Assembly (NCBI GenBank): GCA_027531445.1
Contig: JAPZRK010000006.1
Coordinates: forward strand, 1-64,000
DNA length: 64,000 nucleotides
Source: Leptospira sp.
Lineage (GTDB): Bacteria > Spirochaetota > Leptospiria > Leptospirales > Leptospiraceae
Direction of reading: 5' to 3'
The notes under the pieces are model-generated. The model saw only the letters and a program-made list of their open reading frames with translations, did not search any database and was not told the origin of the DNA. The translations under genes were made by a program, and so were the position numbers. Below are positions 1 through 8,871 of the stretch, piece after piece. The number at the start of each line of letters is the position of its first letter. The stretch's first letter is position 1.

Positions 1-178
1 GTTTGGTGGTCGGCGCCAAACGACTTTGATGCTAGAGCTCGAAGCTCACGCATCAAGTCGGGTGCTCAAAGTCGCCGCTGTGCGGCTTTGTTTTCCGCAG
101 GCTTTCCCTCGTTTTAGGATGAGGAGGCATTTGTGGGAATAGACCATAGAAGAGAAGATGTTGTATATAATTTGTTGC
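1..178. other. GC-rich non-coding stretch with hairpins
   Basis: No convincing gene is visible. The stretch is clearly richer in G and C than its neighbourhood. Arms at 22-32 and 50-59 pair almost perfectly (GACTTTGATGC with GCATCAAGTC), and a smaller stem lies at 74-78/82-86 (GCCGC/GCGGC). It resembles the structured dispersed repeat that starts just downstream. It could be the end of another repeat copy or of a transcript that stops at the adjacent terminator. The left edge of the window cuts it. Confidence 0.4.
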
Positions 179-179
179 A

Positions 180-208
180 AAGCCATCCTACTATAGGGTG
201 GCTTTTTT
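180..208 (+). terminator. Rho-independent terminator
   Basis: AAGCCATCC pairs with GGGTGGCTT across a 7-nt loop, with a G-T pair, and the stem runs into six T residues. It would end a transcript entering from the left of the window. The T tract is also the first shared part of the dispersed repeat, so the hairpin sits exactly at the repeat boundary. Confidence 0.55.
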
Positions 209-420
209 ATTTTCTAATCCATGTTAGTATACTATTAATAACACTTGGCGGAATGTCTTTTTAGCGGAGGCGGAGCAGGATTGCGTAGCTCATGAGTCGT
301 GACACGGAAGTCACGCGAGCAGGAGCTGAAAGGATATGAAGCTTTGCGAGAGCTCTCGAATCGTGACACGGAGGTCACGCGAACAGGAGCTGAAAGGATA
401 TGCAGCTTTGGCGAAGCGCC
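202..420. repeat. Dispersed hairpin repeat, copy 1
   Basis: This segment matches 3521-3730. The shared part begins at a run of T residues followed by ATTTTCTAATCCATGTTAGT and continues through ACACTTGGCGGAATGT. It then holds two tandem units with a 64-bp period, at 297-360 and 361-about 420. Each unit contains a short stem of the form GTGAC-loop-GTCAC, then an AGGAGCTGAAAGGATATG core. In copy 2 the first stem changes on both sides to GGGAC/GTCCC, so pairing is kept. A short minus-strand reading frame crosses the repeat, but its residues follow the repeat and it is not taken as a gene. Confidence 0.75.
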
Positions 421-444
421 ACTGAAGGGCGACTTTATTTTTGA

Positions 445-479
445 CATGTAAGGAAGATTTGGCTTACATGATTTTCTTT
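445..479 (+). terminator. Hairpin with T-rich tail
   Basis: CATGTAAG at 445-452 pairs perfectly with CTTACATG at 463-470 across a 10-nt loop. ATTTTCTTT follows. The structure is terminator-like and would insulate the lipoprotein gene downstream from transcription through the repeat. Confidence 0.45.
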
Positions 480-566
480 GGAGGTTGTCTATAAAGGTTG
501 CAAATAATTCGCGTTTGGGCCAATTTTGACAAGTTAAGTGAAATTTGATGCTAACAAGGAACTACG

Positions 567-3332
567 ATGAAGCGAATTTTTTTTCTACCATTAATTCTTT
601 TCTATACAAACTGTATTCTCTCAACTTTCTTCGATAAAAACAAAACAGAATCTTCTTCTGGTGGATCGGACCTTATTCTATTGGCCTTAGGTGGTGCTTC
701 TCCAAACGGAAACCGAACTGAAGAGCCTGTCGGTGGTGGAGAAGTTACAAGCTCAGGAACAACTCTTCGGTCGACTGATGGTGCGATTACTATCGATATC
801 CCGGCGGGAGCAGTAGACCAAAGCATTGAATTTACGATTACGAAAATTTCACAAGATACAGCTGTTTATCCTGGAAGTTACATTCCGACAAGTGCGGCTT
901 ACGAGCTTTTGCCATCATATCGATTTAAAAAACCTGTCAGTATAAGTTTAGCTTTAAATACTACAGAAATCCAAGGTCTTAACCTGGATAAGTCGAAGAC
1001 TTTGGGTTTTTCTTTCAGTTCTACTAGTGCAGTTGACAATGCAGGTCGTTTCCCTGGCTGGGCAGCCCACGAGACCAAGGTTGTTGGCGATAAAATTGTA
1101 TTTTCCTCAGAAACCTTTTCCATCTTCGGGACAGCAACTCCACCTGTTGGGAACCAGCCTCCAATCAATTCGGGTGCCTTTTATTATTTTAAACCAGGAT
1201 GTGCCTATTTGCCGTATATGGTTCGCACTCAAGTGATAGATCCAGATGGAGATCCTGTACAGGTCTATCTGATCACAGGTCCGAATAACGGAGGTGCGAT
1301 CGCGATACAAATGACACGTGAAGGTGCCACAAACTGGTATAATGCGAATATTCCCTACGAGGCAATGGCGGCTTCCGGCATTCAAATGCAAGTTACAGCA
1401 ACAGATTCAAATGGACAAACAAGTTTTGTCCCTTCCAACACCATCTTCCGATATCCGGCTAGTTCCAATGATCCAATCTTCATTGCAAATTATGACCGTG
1501 ACAGAGACAATGACGGTCTCTTGTGCGCCTGGGAAAGAGACAATGGAAAGAGTGATACGAACGCAGGAGACGTAGGAACAGCTTCAGATTCGGACGGAGA
1601 TGGAATTCCAAATACTTCTGATCATACGCCTAATGGTGAAACAAATCCTAATATTGACAGTCTACAGATTTTTCCAACGATTGTCACGATGGATTTTACT
1701 GAAAAAGTGATATTTGGCGCAATGGCTTCATTAGGTGGCCAAGTTCGTTATGTGAATGCGACCTACGACGCGACGGGGATTGCATTAAATGGAAATGCAG
1801 TTGGTGCCATGGTCACACCCAGTGCTCCGAGTACTTTTCAACCCAATCATCCAGGTACGGCAGGAGTTGTTGCTACTGTAGGTGCTCGCAATGCTACTGC
1901 CACCGTAATTGTAAAAGACACACTTGGTCCAAACAATATTACAAATCTAACAGCGATTTCTATTTCACAGAATAAGATCCGTTTGGAGTGGACGGCACCG
2001 GGCGATGATGGTACTTTTGGACGTGCATCGATTTACCAAATTTATCGATCTACCTCTTTAATTAGCAATAATGTGAACTGTAACGGAGTGCTCATCAATC
2101 ACGGGCTTACACCGAAAAATTCGGGAATTTTAGAAAGATTTGATGTTCCAGGACTATCACCGAATACAAATTATTACTTTTGTATTCGAGCCTTTGATGA
2201 TTCAGGGAACCTAAACACATGGAATGGAACGGTCAGTGCTACGACGCAAAGTGTTCCCGATATCATTCCACCGTCAGATATCACTAGTGTCACTGCTACT
2301 TCTCTAGGGATCGACAAGGTGAAACTAGATTGGATCTCTGTCGGCGATGATGCTAATGTTGGAACACCCGCAGCTTATGAAATCTACCGTTCAACCTCAC
2401 CTATCACGAATGATAACGAGTGTCGGAGCGCCGTTGAAATCTTAAACAATGTAACGCCCACTAATTCAGGAATGCCAGCTACTTTTACAGTGTCTAACTT
2501 AGCAGACAATACTGTTTACTATTTCTGTGTTGTTGCGGTGGATGAGTCTGGAAACTACAGTAAATGGAACAATCTTAGTACTGCAACAACATCTCGTGCT
2601 AACCGTGCACCAGTGATTTATTTCGCAAGTAACAATATCACAGTGCTTGGATTTACATCGGTTACACTTGATGCTTCTGGATCAAGCGATCCTGATGCGA
2701 TTGCATGTGCAGCAAATACTGGAAATTACAGTTATTCTTGGACTATTTTAAATAAACCTCCATTATCATCGATTTCATCTTTGAATATTGGAAATAGTAA
2801 TACCCTTGTAGCGAATTTTATGGGAGATGTTCCGGGTGATTATTCGCTTCAGTTTGTATTTATAGACGATAAAGGTGTTTGTGGTGGAAGCAATGTTTTA
2901 CAGGCGAAAACTATAACAGTTAGATTCAACGCAATTTCAGGATATAGTAATGTAAGTTACGAACTCATTGATACACAAGCTCCTCAATATCTTTACAAAA
3001 TACCAGTGGAGGGAGTTGATTTTTATTTTGACCCATTAGAAACTGTGGAGCCTCCGACTACTTGCAGAGTTACGCGAATCCAAATTGGTGAGATATTCGA
3101 TTTTAATAATCAACAATGGACTTCAGCAAATAAGCAATTAGCAGTACCCTGTTTTGATCCAATATGGAATGCCCATCGATGGCCCTGGGGGGCTGCTTTC
3201 TTTAGAACAGTCAACGGACCAGTTTGGATATCCTCAGGAAATGTTGGAACAAAAACAGTCCCTCAATGGAATGCTCTACAAGCGGATGTACTCTCCGGTA
3301 CGAAGCGCAATTTGGTTGGAACACCTTTTTAA
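567..3332 (+). CDS. Large multidomain surface lipoprotein (ZU5-like, FN3 x2, PKD-like)
   Basis: A lipoprotein signal peptide ends in lipobox FYTNC, with the lipidated cysteine at residue 16. The order after it is: a ZU5-like segment (about 57-185, with the IPAGAV signature), a DPDGDP segment near 225, aspartate-rich calcium-binding-like loops at about 308-350 (DRDRDNDG, DSDGDG), two fibronectin type III repeats (about 453-550 and 568-665, each with a YYFC strand followed by a D-x-SGN turn), a PKD-like domain (about 678-790) and an unrecognised C-terminal domain. The architecture suggests an exposed adhesive or structural protein; no enzymatic motif is seen. AAGGA precedes the ATG. The gene lies between the two copies of the dispersed repeat. 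Its stop follows a T5 run, and a protein-like frame continues beyond it, so the C-terminus is probably truncated by a frameshift. Confidence 0.85.
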   Translation: MKRIFFLPLILFYTNCILSTFFDKNKTESSSGGSDLILLALGGASPNGNRTEEPVGGGEVTSSGTTLRSTDGAITIDIPAGAVDQSIEFTITKISQDTAVYPGSYIPTSAAYELLPSYRFKKPVSISLALNTTEIQGLNLDKSKTLGFSFSSTSAVDNAGRFPGWAAHETKVVGDKIVFSSETFSIFGTATPPVGNQPPINSGAFYYFKPGCAYLPYMVRTQVIDPDGDPVQVYLITGPNNGGAIAIQMTREGATNWYNANIPYEAMAASGIQMQVTATDSNGQTSFVPSNTIFRYPASSNDPIFIANYDRDRDNDGLLCAWERDNGKSDTNAGDVGTASDSDGDGIPNTSDHTPNGETNPNIDSLQIFPTIVTMDFTEKVIFGAMASLGGQVRYVNATYDATGIALNGNAVGAMVTPSAPSTFQPNHPGTAGVVATVGARNATATVIVKDTLGPNNITNLTAISISQNKIRLEWTAPGDDGTFGRASIYQIYRSTSLISNNVNCNGVLINHGLTPKNSGILERFDVPGLSPNTNYYFCIRAFDDSGNLNTWNGTVSATTQSVPDIIPPSDITSVTATSLGIDKVKLDWISVGDDANVGTPAAYEIYRSTSPITNDNECRSAVEILNNVTPTNSGMPATFTVSNLADNTVYYFCVVAVDESGNYSKWNNLSTATTSRANRAPVIYFASNNITVLGFTSVTLDASGSSDPDAIACAANTGNYSYSWTILNKPPLSSISSLNIGNSNTLVANFMGDVPGDYSLQFVFIDDKGVCGGSNVLQAKTITVRFNAISGYSNVSYELIDTQAPQYLYKIPVEGVDFYFDPLETVEPPTTCRVTRIQIGEIFDFNNQQWTSANKQLAVPCFDPIWNAHRWPWGAAFFRTVNGPVWISSGNVGTKTVPQWNALQADVLSGTKRNLVGTPF

Positions 3333-3448
3333 GATCGAAATTCAATGACGCCGGGGATATATCATTTTCCATGACGGGAAGTTCTCCGGTAGAAGCAAAG
3401 TTTGACGAAAAGACAAGCAACTTTGAAATTTTCCAAGTTAAACTGTGA
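3326..3448 (+). pseudogene. Out-of-frame C-terminal continuation of the lipoprotein
   Basis: Immediately after the T5 run at 3326-3330, the next frame reads about 40 residues, including DAGDISFSMTGSSPVEAKF and ending FEIFQVKL before TGA at 3446-3448. The composition is that of a beta-rich secreted protein and unlike a random frame. One extra T in the run would join it to the upstream gene, moving the end from 3332 to 3448. It may be a real single-base deletion, phase variation in a short homopolymer, or a sequencing error; the sequence alone cannot tell. Confidence 0.5.
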
Positions 3449-3520
3449 TACGATTTTTCCTTTGTCATTGAGTCGAGTTTATTTTATAACGAAATGATAT
3501 TGTTTGTTTCTTGGAATCGA

Positions 3521-3730
3521 CTTTTTTATTTTCTAATCCATGTTAGTATACGATTTGTAACACTTGGCGGAATGTTTCCCGAACGCAAGCGAAGCCACGA
3601 TGGCGAAGCGCCCGAATCGGGACATGGATGTCCCGTGAGGGAAAGTCGGGGAACATGAAGCTTTGCGAGAGCGCGCGAATCATGACACGGAGGTCCCGTG
3701 AGAAGGAGCTGAAAAGATATGCAGCCCTTT
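3521..3730. repeat. Dispersed hairpin repeat, copy 2
   Basis: This is the second copy of the element at 202-420, in the same orientation. The first 47 bases or so are nearly identical, from the T run through CACTTGGCGGAATGT. The interior is more diverged. It again holds two hairpin units, one with GGGACAT/ATGTCCC arms and one with GACACGGAGGTC, each followed by a GAGCTGAAA or GGGGAACATGAAGC core. The flanks (3449-3520 and 3731-3932) show no gene; a short minus-strand reading frame at 3764-3952 has no start signal or recognisable similarity. Confidence 0.7.
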
Positions 3731-3932
3731 GATGACCCGAAGATCAATCCACCAACGATTTGGTCAGATTAAAAAACTGGTTTCGGAGAAAATCGTCAAA
3801 AAAAGAGCAAAGATTGCAAGCGTATAAGAATTGTTTTTCGGTATGCCAAAGTAGATAGGAAAACATTGCGAAACTATACCTAACATGAGTGCTGAATTTT
3901 CTGCTCGGAGACTATCAAAAAGAAAAAGTCGT

Positions 3933-4619
3933 CTAACAGTGTGGGACATCAAGGCTCTCGTTGAAGTTTAAAGCGGAAGAATTTTTGTTACCTCTTCTAT
4001 GCATAATCCAAAATTCCGCAAAAACAATATTGATAAGCCAACCCAAGGCCATCATTGCATCGCGGCTCGGACCAGCTGGAATACCAATGATAAGCATAAA
4101 ACCGATATGGGTAAATACTTGGGTACCGGCGCCAAGAGCTAATGCATATGCCCGCACCATCCAATCGCCATGCTCGTGAAAATTTTTTTTCGCTAATGCG
4201 AAAATTGCCATGAGAAGACAAACTGCCATTGCCGGAGCAATAAACAGCCTAACATAAAATAAGGTAGGCCCATCATTTTTTGCTGCTGGATAAACTATAG
4301 TCATCCACAATCCTGTCAGGGCAGATATGAGTCCAGAGATTGCGATAACTTTGCCTGCCTTGCGGTGCCAAGAATGATGATACTTCCGAATATGCGGGAG
4401 AAATTGAAAGGAGCCAAGAATTCCAAAAAGTAGAGACGAAATGATGTGTAAAAAAATAGGGATGGGCATTGCCATGAAACGCTCATTTTCTGGTGAGATT
4501 TCAACCCCACCGAAAATATCTAAGATACGGATCGCACCACCGAGGAAAGGCACAACGTTGAAGAGCAAAAGTCCCGTAATCCACAATATCTCCTTTTTCG
4601 GAATTCGTTTTTGATCCAT
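3933..4619 (-). CDS. DUF2306 family membrane protein
   Basis: This 228-residue integral membrane protein has about six hydrophobic segments. The histidine-bearing loop SWHRKAGK near residue 84 and the later HEHGDWMVRAYAL segment (about 148-160) match the layout of DUF2306 predicted membrane proteins. Family function is not established; the conserved histidines could bind haem or metal, which is inference. It is transcribed divergently from the membrane protein/XRE pair, and a palindrome lies between them. The last 20 or so residues after the final membrane segment are polar and unremarkable. Confidence 0.65.
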   Translation of the reverse strand: MDQKRIPKKEILWITGLLLFNVVPFLGGAIRILDIFGGVEISPENERFMAMPIPIFLHIISSLLFGILGSFQFLPHIRKYHHSWHRKAGKVIAISGLISALTGLWMTIVYPAAKNDGPTLFYVRLFIAPAMAVCLLMAIFALAKKNFHEHGDWMVRAYALALGAGTQVFTHIGFMLIIGIPAGPSRDAMMALGWLINIVFAEFWIMHRRGNKNSSALNFNESLDVPHC

Positions 4620-4687
4620 TTTATGAAAACCTCACCCAGCACTAGAATATCTAAGGTATGCAAAACTTGTCATAAGGTCAAATATAT

Positions 4688-4702
4688 TTTACATAATGTA
4701 AA
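4688..4702. promoter_or_regulatory. Palindrome in divergent promoter region
   Basis: TTTACATAATGTAAA is a perfect 7-1-7 inverted repeat between the DUF2306 gene and the membrane protein/XRE pair. It is a good candidate operator for the XRE protein encoded 0.5 kb downstream, giving autoregulation and possibly control of the divergent gene. The assignment is inference from position and symmetry. Confidence 0.5.
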
Positions 4703-4750
4703 TAAAATCAGTCATATTGATTGATAAATTTGACTTGAAGATTGGAGCTA

Positions 4751-5215
4751 ATGACGAGATCAAGGAGTATGTCTTACCAGGAAAGACGGGCCATTATTGG
4801 TTCTTTTGCGACTACAGCTGTTTTTTGTGCGTTCTGCTATGGAACCTACATTTTTTTTGGAAGTACGTTACATACAAATCTGAATGATCTGTCATTTTGG
4901 GGTAAATTTAACTTATGTTTATTTCTAAGTCTCATTGCCACAAAAATCGTCTCTTCCTCAGTATTTGCTATGGTGTATCCTAGAATAACAGGAGAAACTT
5001 TGCCCAAGGTGTTTGACGAACGCGATACGGTCATTGAATTGAAATCAATTTGGATTTCGCACTGCGTTTTTATTTTCAGCTTTCTGATCTCTCTCAGCTC
5101 TCTTGCATTCTCCTTACAGACTTGGATTTTTTTTGTTGCTCTTAGCCTTTCAGGATATCTCGCCGTTGTAACAAACGAGATTGCTCAATTCTTTCTTTAT
5201 CGAACGGGAGAATGA
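4751..5215 (+). CDS. Small membrane protein paired with XRE regulator
   Basis: This roughly 154-residue protein has four predicted membrane helices and an N-terminal polar SYQERR segment. The ATG at 4751 is preferred because GGAG lies just upstream; TTG at 4742 and ATG at 4769 are alternatives. The gene ends 1 nt before the preferred start of the XRE gene, so they are almost certainly one operon. Pairs of a four-helix membrane protein and a short Cro-like regulator are common in bacteria, where the membrane protein is often of unknown role. No catalytic motif is visible. Confidence 0.65.
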   Translation: MTRSRSMSYQERRAIIGSFATTAVFCAFCYGTYIFFGSTLHTNLNDLSFWGKFNLCLFLSLIATKIVSSSVFAMVYPRITGETLPKVFDERDTVIELKSIWISHCVFIFSFLISLSSLAFSLQTWIFFVALSLSGYLAVVTNEIAQFFLYRTGE

Positions 5216-5216
5216 C

Positions 5217-5453
5217 TTGGCTAAGTGTCACATCGGTAATTCAATACGAAAATATCGCTTCCACCAGAACGAAATGACACAACAGCAATTGGCTGATGCC
5301 GTTGGTGTGACTCGCCAGACTATCGTCGCAATCGAAAATGGAAAATATTCACCGACGCTTGAACTCGCCTTTCGTATAGCACGCGTTTTTCAAGTGCCGC
5401 TCGAGGACGTTTTTAATTTTATTGCAGATCCGTCGGAAAGTAAGGGCATGTAA
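5217..5453 (+). CDS. XRE-family transcriptional regulator
   Basis: This is a 78-residue single-domain helix-turn-helix protein. The helix-turn-helix covers about residues 20-60, with the typical QLADAVGVTRQTIVAIENGKY recognition core followed by PSLELAF-like and DVFNF elements characteristic of short YozG-like regulators. The TTG at 5217 is chosen because GGGAG lies 6 nt upstream, directly after the stop of the membrane protein gene. A longer version starting at 5181 would overlap that gene and has no ribosome binding site. It probably represses its own operon through the palindrome at 4688-4702. Confidence 0.8.
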   Translation: MAKCHIGNSIRKYRFHQNEMTQQQLADAVGVTRQTIVAIENGKYSPTLELAFRIARVFQVPLEDVFNFIADPSESKGM

Positions 5454-5465
5454 TAATCCATCAAA

Positions 5466-6929
5466 CTAGTAAGATGCAATCACCAAACTGGTTTGATCGG
5501 TACCCGCTGTAATCGCACCCCCAATCTGTGCAGGAACTCCGGTTGAGGAATTCACAGAGAATGTGCGAACGTTTCCACCGGTTCCGGAATACAAATAGGT
5601 ACCGGAAGGTTCCATAGCCAAGGCACCGGTAAATCCTGCAAACGGGGACCCACTCATCGCTGTTAACCCACCAGTTGAAGAGTCAATTGTGAAGCCGGCT
5701 AAACTACCTGATTGGTTTCCAACATAGACAAACCGATTTTTGGGATCTACGAGGAGGGAATCCGGTGAATTATCCACCGTGCTGTAACCGGCTCCCAAGC
5801 CTGCAATCTGTGCTAAAACGCCGGAGGTAGAGTTGATCGTATAAACAAAAACCCGACCTGGAGCTAAGTAGTTAGCTGCATAAAGATAACGACTTGCTGG
5901 ATCAGTAGTGATTTCAATCGCATTGCTACCACCGGCAACCGATGCTCCGACTGAAGTTAGGGCCCCTGTCGAAGAATTGACTGTCCAACCATCCACGTTG
6001 CCAGTATTTGCCCCTGCCCCGATACCAGCGTAGACAAATTTTCCGGTTGCATCGAAGGTTACAGCATAAGGCTGTGCTCCTGAACTTGTATAGCTTGCAA
6101 GAAAAGTGGGTTCCCCTGATGAAGTATTCACAGAATACATATGGATCGTCGAAGATGGGTTATTCGTTCCGACAACCAACCATTTGCCGGCAGGGTCCAT
6201 TGCGAGTCTGGTTGGGCTTCCGGATGGCACCGAAAAGGGAGATCCAGATATTTGTGTGAGTGACCCGTCACTCTTACTAACAGAGTAAACGCGAATTTTA
6301 TTTTCTACTTGGCAGGCGGCATAAACGAAGTTAGAATCCGGTGAGAGACTCAAGCCACGAGGTGCACAGGTCCCCGTTGAGAAGGGTGATCCTGCAATTT
6401 GTGTCAAAACGCCTGTGCTTGGATTTATCGAATAGACGGATATATTTTGAGAAGTTACGTTTGATACAAGTAAGTATCCCGCCTGCTTTGGTGAACATGA
6501 CACTGTAACGTTGGTTACATCTGAAGATGCACGTCCAGAACCATTGGCAACAGTGCAGGTGTAGTATCTGGGTTGACTTTTTACTGTAACAAGATAGTCC
6601 GTTACCTTGGTAGGGAAGGAGAAACTGGTTGCCGCATAACTTATGACTTGTTCTTCACTTCCATTATTTTGAAGGACAAGATCGGATGATAAAAGACCTG
6701 AAATCGTTCCTGAAATCGTATAGGAAGGGGTAGTGACTAAATTCCGAATTGATAAACCGCAAATGGGACTTTGATCTCTCAATGCTTCTCTAAGAATTAA
6801 GGATTCACTTAAGGCCTTGCCGTTCGGATCACACGGATTTAAAAGTTCGGAGGTTCGACAGTCGACCAAAAAGGTCAAGAAAATGAAGAAATCCAAACTT
6901 ACGGTCAATAAAGATAAAAATCTTGGCAT
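5466..6929 (-). CDS. Lactonase-type beta-propeller lipoprotein
   Basis: The protein has 487 residues. The signal peptide ends in lipobox FLVDC, with cysteine 24 as the lipid site. After an N-terminal Ig-like segment (about 65-150) come seven repeats of roughly 45-55 residues, in the pattern xVYSINPSTGxLTQIxGSPF...FVYxxN, typical of YVTN/6-phosphogluconolactonase-like propellers (PF10282). Such propellers in lipoproteins of this group are mostly uncharacterised and need not have lactonase activity. It points toward the XRE operon and is probably transcribed alone. The repeats are very regular, which makes the region prone to recombination. Confidence 0.8.
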   Translation of the reverse strand: MPRFLSLLTVSLDFFIFLTFLVDCRTSELLNPCDPNGKALSESLILREALRDQSPICGLSIRNLVTTPSYTISGTISGLLSSDLVLQNNGSEEQVISYAATSFSFPTKVTDYLVTVKSQPRYYTCTVANGSGRASSDVTNVTVSCSPKQAGYLLVSNVTSQNISVYSINPSTGVLTQIAGSPFSTGTCAPRGLSLSPDSNFVYAACQVENKIRVYSVSKSDGSLTQISGSPFSVPSGSPTRLAMDPAGKWLVVGTNNPSSTIHMYSVNTSSGEPTFLASYTSSGAQPYAVTFDATGKFVYAGIGAGANTGNVDGWTVNSSTGALTSVGASVAGGSNAIEITTDPASRYLYAANYLAPGRVFVYTINSTSGVLAQIAGLGAGYSTVDNSPDSLLVDPKNRFVYVGNQSGSLAGFTIDSSTGGLTAMSGSPFAGFTGALAMEPSGTYLYSGTGGNVRTFSVNSSTGVPAQIGGAITAGTDQTSLVIASY

Positions 6930-6992
6930 CGCTCTCTATACTACAAAGCAACCCGCAATATGTTTTTTCAAGCCTAATCCGTAAAAAATGTA

Positions 6993-8567
6993 CTAGCTCA
7001 TAATTAGTTGATCAGATTGATGTTTTAATGTTTCGATTTCGGAATGTAGGCCTTGAGCTGAGACTGCTAGGTTCTGGGTGGTTTCGTCAATGGTTGTCAT
7101 GGCTCTATTTATCTCATTGTTTCCAAGCTTTTGTTCTTCTGCAATTTGTCCAATTTGGTCAGACATCTGCCGTAATTCCTCAATTGTTTGACGCAAACTT
7201 TTGTTTAATGTTTCTTGCTTTGACACCTGTTCTTCAAGATTTAAGATATCTGCTTCAATTTTTGCAAGGCCGGTATTTTGATTTTCAACTTTTAATTTGA
7301 CCTCCTTTGAGAAATTCGTTCCATTCTCAATTATCTTTCCAGATTCTTTTACAATCTTTGCAATAACACCAGCATTGGTAGACGATCGTTCAGCTAACTT
7401 GGCAACTTCTTGTGCAACCACTGCAAATCCTCTACCATGTTCGCCCGCTCTTGCCGCTTCGATAGAAGCATTGAGTGCTAAAAGATTTGTCTGTTCTGCT
7501 ATTTCAGACATCATTTCATTCATTTCCTCTACTTTTGTGAATGAAAGTTTAAGTTCTTCCAAGATTGCGTTCAATTCGACTGCAGAACTTCTTACCTCTT
7601 TACTATAATTAGCCCCAATTCGAACGTCACCTGCTATAAGATCAGTTTTTGCTTTTACTGTGTCACCAATCTTCTGTAAGTCGACAAAATCTTGATCTAC
7701 AATTTTTATTTTTCTCATCTGGTCAAGAACGAGTCCGGAAGAATTTTCTGAGGAAGCTGATAGCTCTTCCATAGAAGCCGAGATTTCTTCCACAGAGGCG
7801 GCTTGATTTTGTGCTTGGCTATGCAAGTTATCAGACATTCGTTCCAATTCTTGTACTGTCAAAATGAGTTTTTCTGCCGAAGCTTTCATTCGATCTGATT
7901 GAATTTCAATTTTGTTTTGTTTTTCGAAAGATTCAGTAAGTCTATCTTTCAAATTTTCTTGCATATCTTTCATAAGTATCACAACAAACCGAAAACAAAA
8001 GATCATCGCAAAAAGAAAAATAACTTTGATAACTTGGGTAGATAAATAAATGCCATTGGTAACTACGACAGCCGAATCATTAGAGGCGACAAATGTCGCT
8101 CCACACATCACGGCCAAATAGATAGAAAAAACATATGCCCCTGTAGACAAAAATCCTAGTCTAATGACTGTTTTAGGGTGGGAGAGGAAACCCGAGTAGA
8201 TCACAATAAATAGGTAAATGGTATAGAACAAACCTCCTTTGATAGGGTCTGCTGAGCTTTCTGGTTTTTCTGTTAAAATCTGCGCGTAGTAGAAAAAAGT
8301 AGAAAGAAAGAAATCAAAATAAATCACATAAAAGGGAAAGGATTTCGGAATCTGTTTTCCAGTGCTTCTCATCCATGATATGAACAAACTGATACAAATG
8401 AATAGAATCGTGCCTGCTAACATGATCCAAAATATTTTCAAACCAATGAGAGAGATTACAGCTAGAATGAAAGAAAGGCTGAGTCCGTACCTTACTTTAT
8501 TGATGAGATCAATTCCTCGGATTCGATTGGCTTCTGCAAATGATTGTAACAATTCGTTTGAGTTCAT
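6993..8567 (-). CDS. Methyl-accepting chemotaxis protein
   Basis: The first 200 residues hold about six hydrophobic segments (starting near 25, 79, 113, 140 and 180) with no large periplasmic loop, so sensing is probably within or near the membrane. A long cytoplasmic coiled coil follows. The conserved hairpin tip, with EQTNLLALNASIEAARAGE and GRGFAVVAQEVAKLAERS, lies at about 350-395. Signals would pass to CheA/CheW and the flagellar motor. No chemotaxis partner gene is adjacent, so this is an orphan receptor gene. Confidence 0.9.
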   Translation of the reverse strand: MNSNELLQSFAEANRIRGIDLINKVRYGLSLSFILAVISLIGLKIFWIMLAGTILFICISLFISWMRSTGKQIPKSFPFYVIYFDFFLSTFFYYAQILTEKPESSADPIKGGLFYTIYLFIVIYSGFLSHPKTVIRLGFLSTGAYVFSIYLAVMCGATFVASNDSAVVVTNGIYLSTQVIKVIFLFAMIFCFRFVVILMKDMQENLKDRLTESFEKQNKIEIQSDRMKASAEKLILTVQELERMSDNLHSQAQNQAASVEEISASMEELSASSENSSGLVLDQMRKIKIVDQDFVDLQKIGDTVKAKTDLIAGDVRIGANYSKEVRSSAVELNAILEELKLSFTKVEEMNEMMSEIAEQTNLLALNASIEAARAGEHGRGFAVVAQEVAKLAERSSTNAGVIAKIVKESGKIIENGTNFSKEVKLKVENQNTGLAKIEADILNLEEQVSKQETLNKSLRQTIEELRQMSDQIGQIAEEQKLGNNEINRAMTTIDETTQNLAVSAQGLHSEIETLKHQSDQLIMS

Positions 8568-8871
8568 AGATTTTCGTTATGATAGTAGTAAAATCGCAAA
8601 TAATGGAAACAAAGAAAAGATTTAAAATAGTAAAAATCTGACAGGGAATCGAGTCCTTATGTCACATTCAATCTTTAAATCAATCGGAAGTTAAATGTTT
8701 GGGAGAGCGACTGATGACAACCTGAAAAGAATATTTAAATAGAATCAGATGTATAAGGAAATTTGTTCATAGTATCACCTAGCGTGTATCCTGCGGGCAA
8801 TTTTAATGGATTTACATAGATATTAACTTTTCTAAACTCAGTCGTTACCTTTACTTAGGCAGGCTCTACTC
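8568..8871. other. Intergenic region between divergent genes
   Basis: This AT-rich stretch contains the promoters of the chemotaxis receptor (leftward) and of the SH3 lipoprotein operon (rightward). No RNA gene, strong palindrome or repeat was recognised. Confidence 0.5.

Noticed and set aside
235..447. A 70-codon minus-strand reading frame
   Set aside because: It lies wholly in the dispersed repeat; its sequence simply mirrors the hairpins and has no ribosome site.
3764..3952. A short minus-strand reading frame after the second repeat copy
   Set aside because: It overlaps the end of the DUF2306 gene and has no start signal or recognisable domain.
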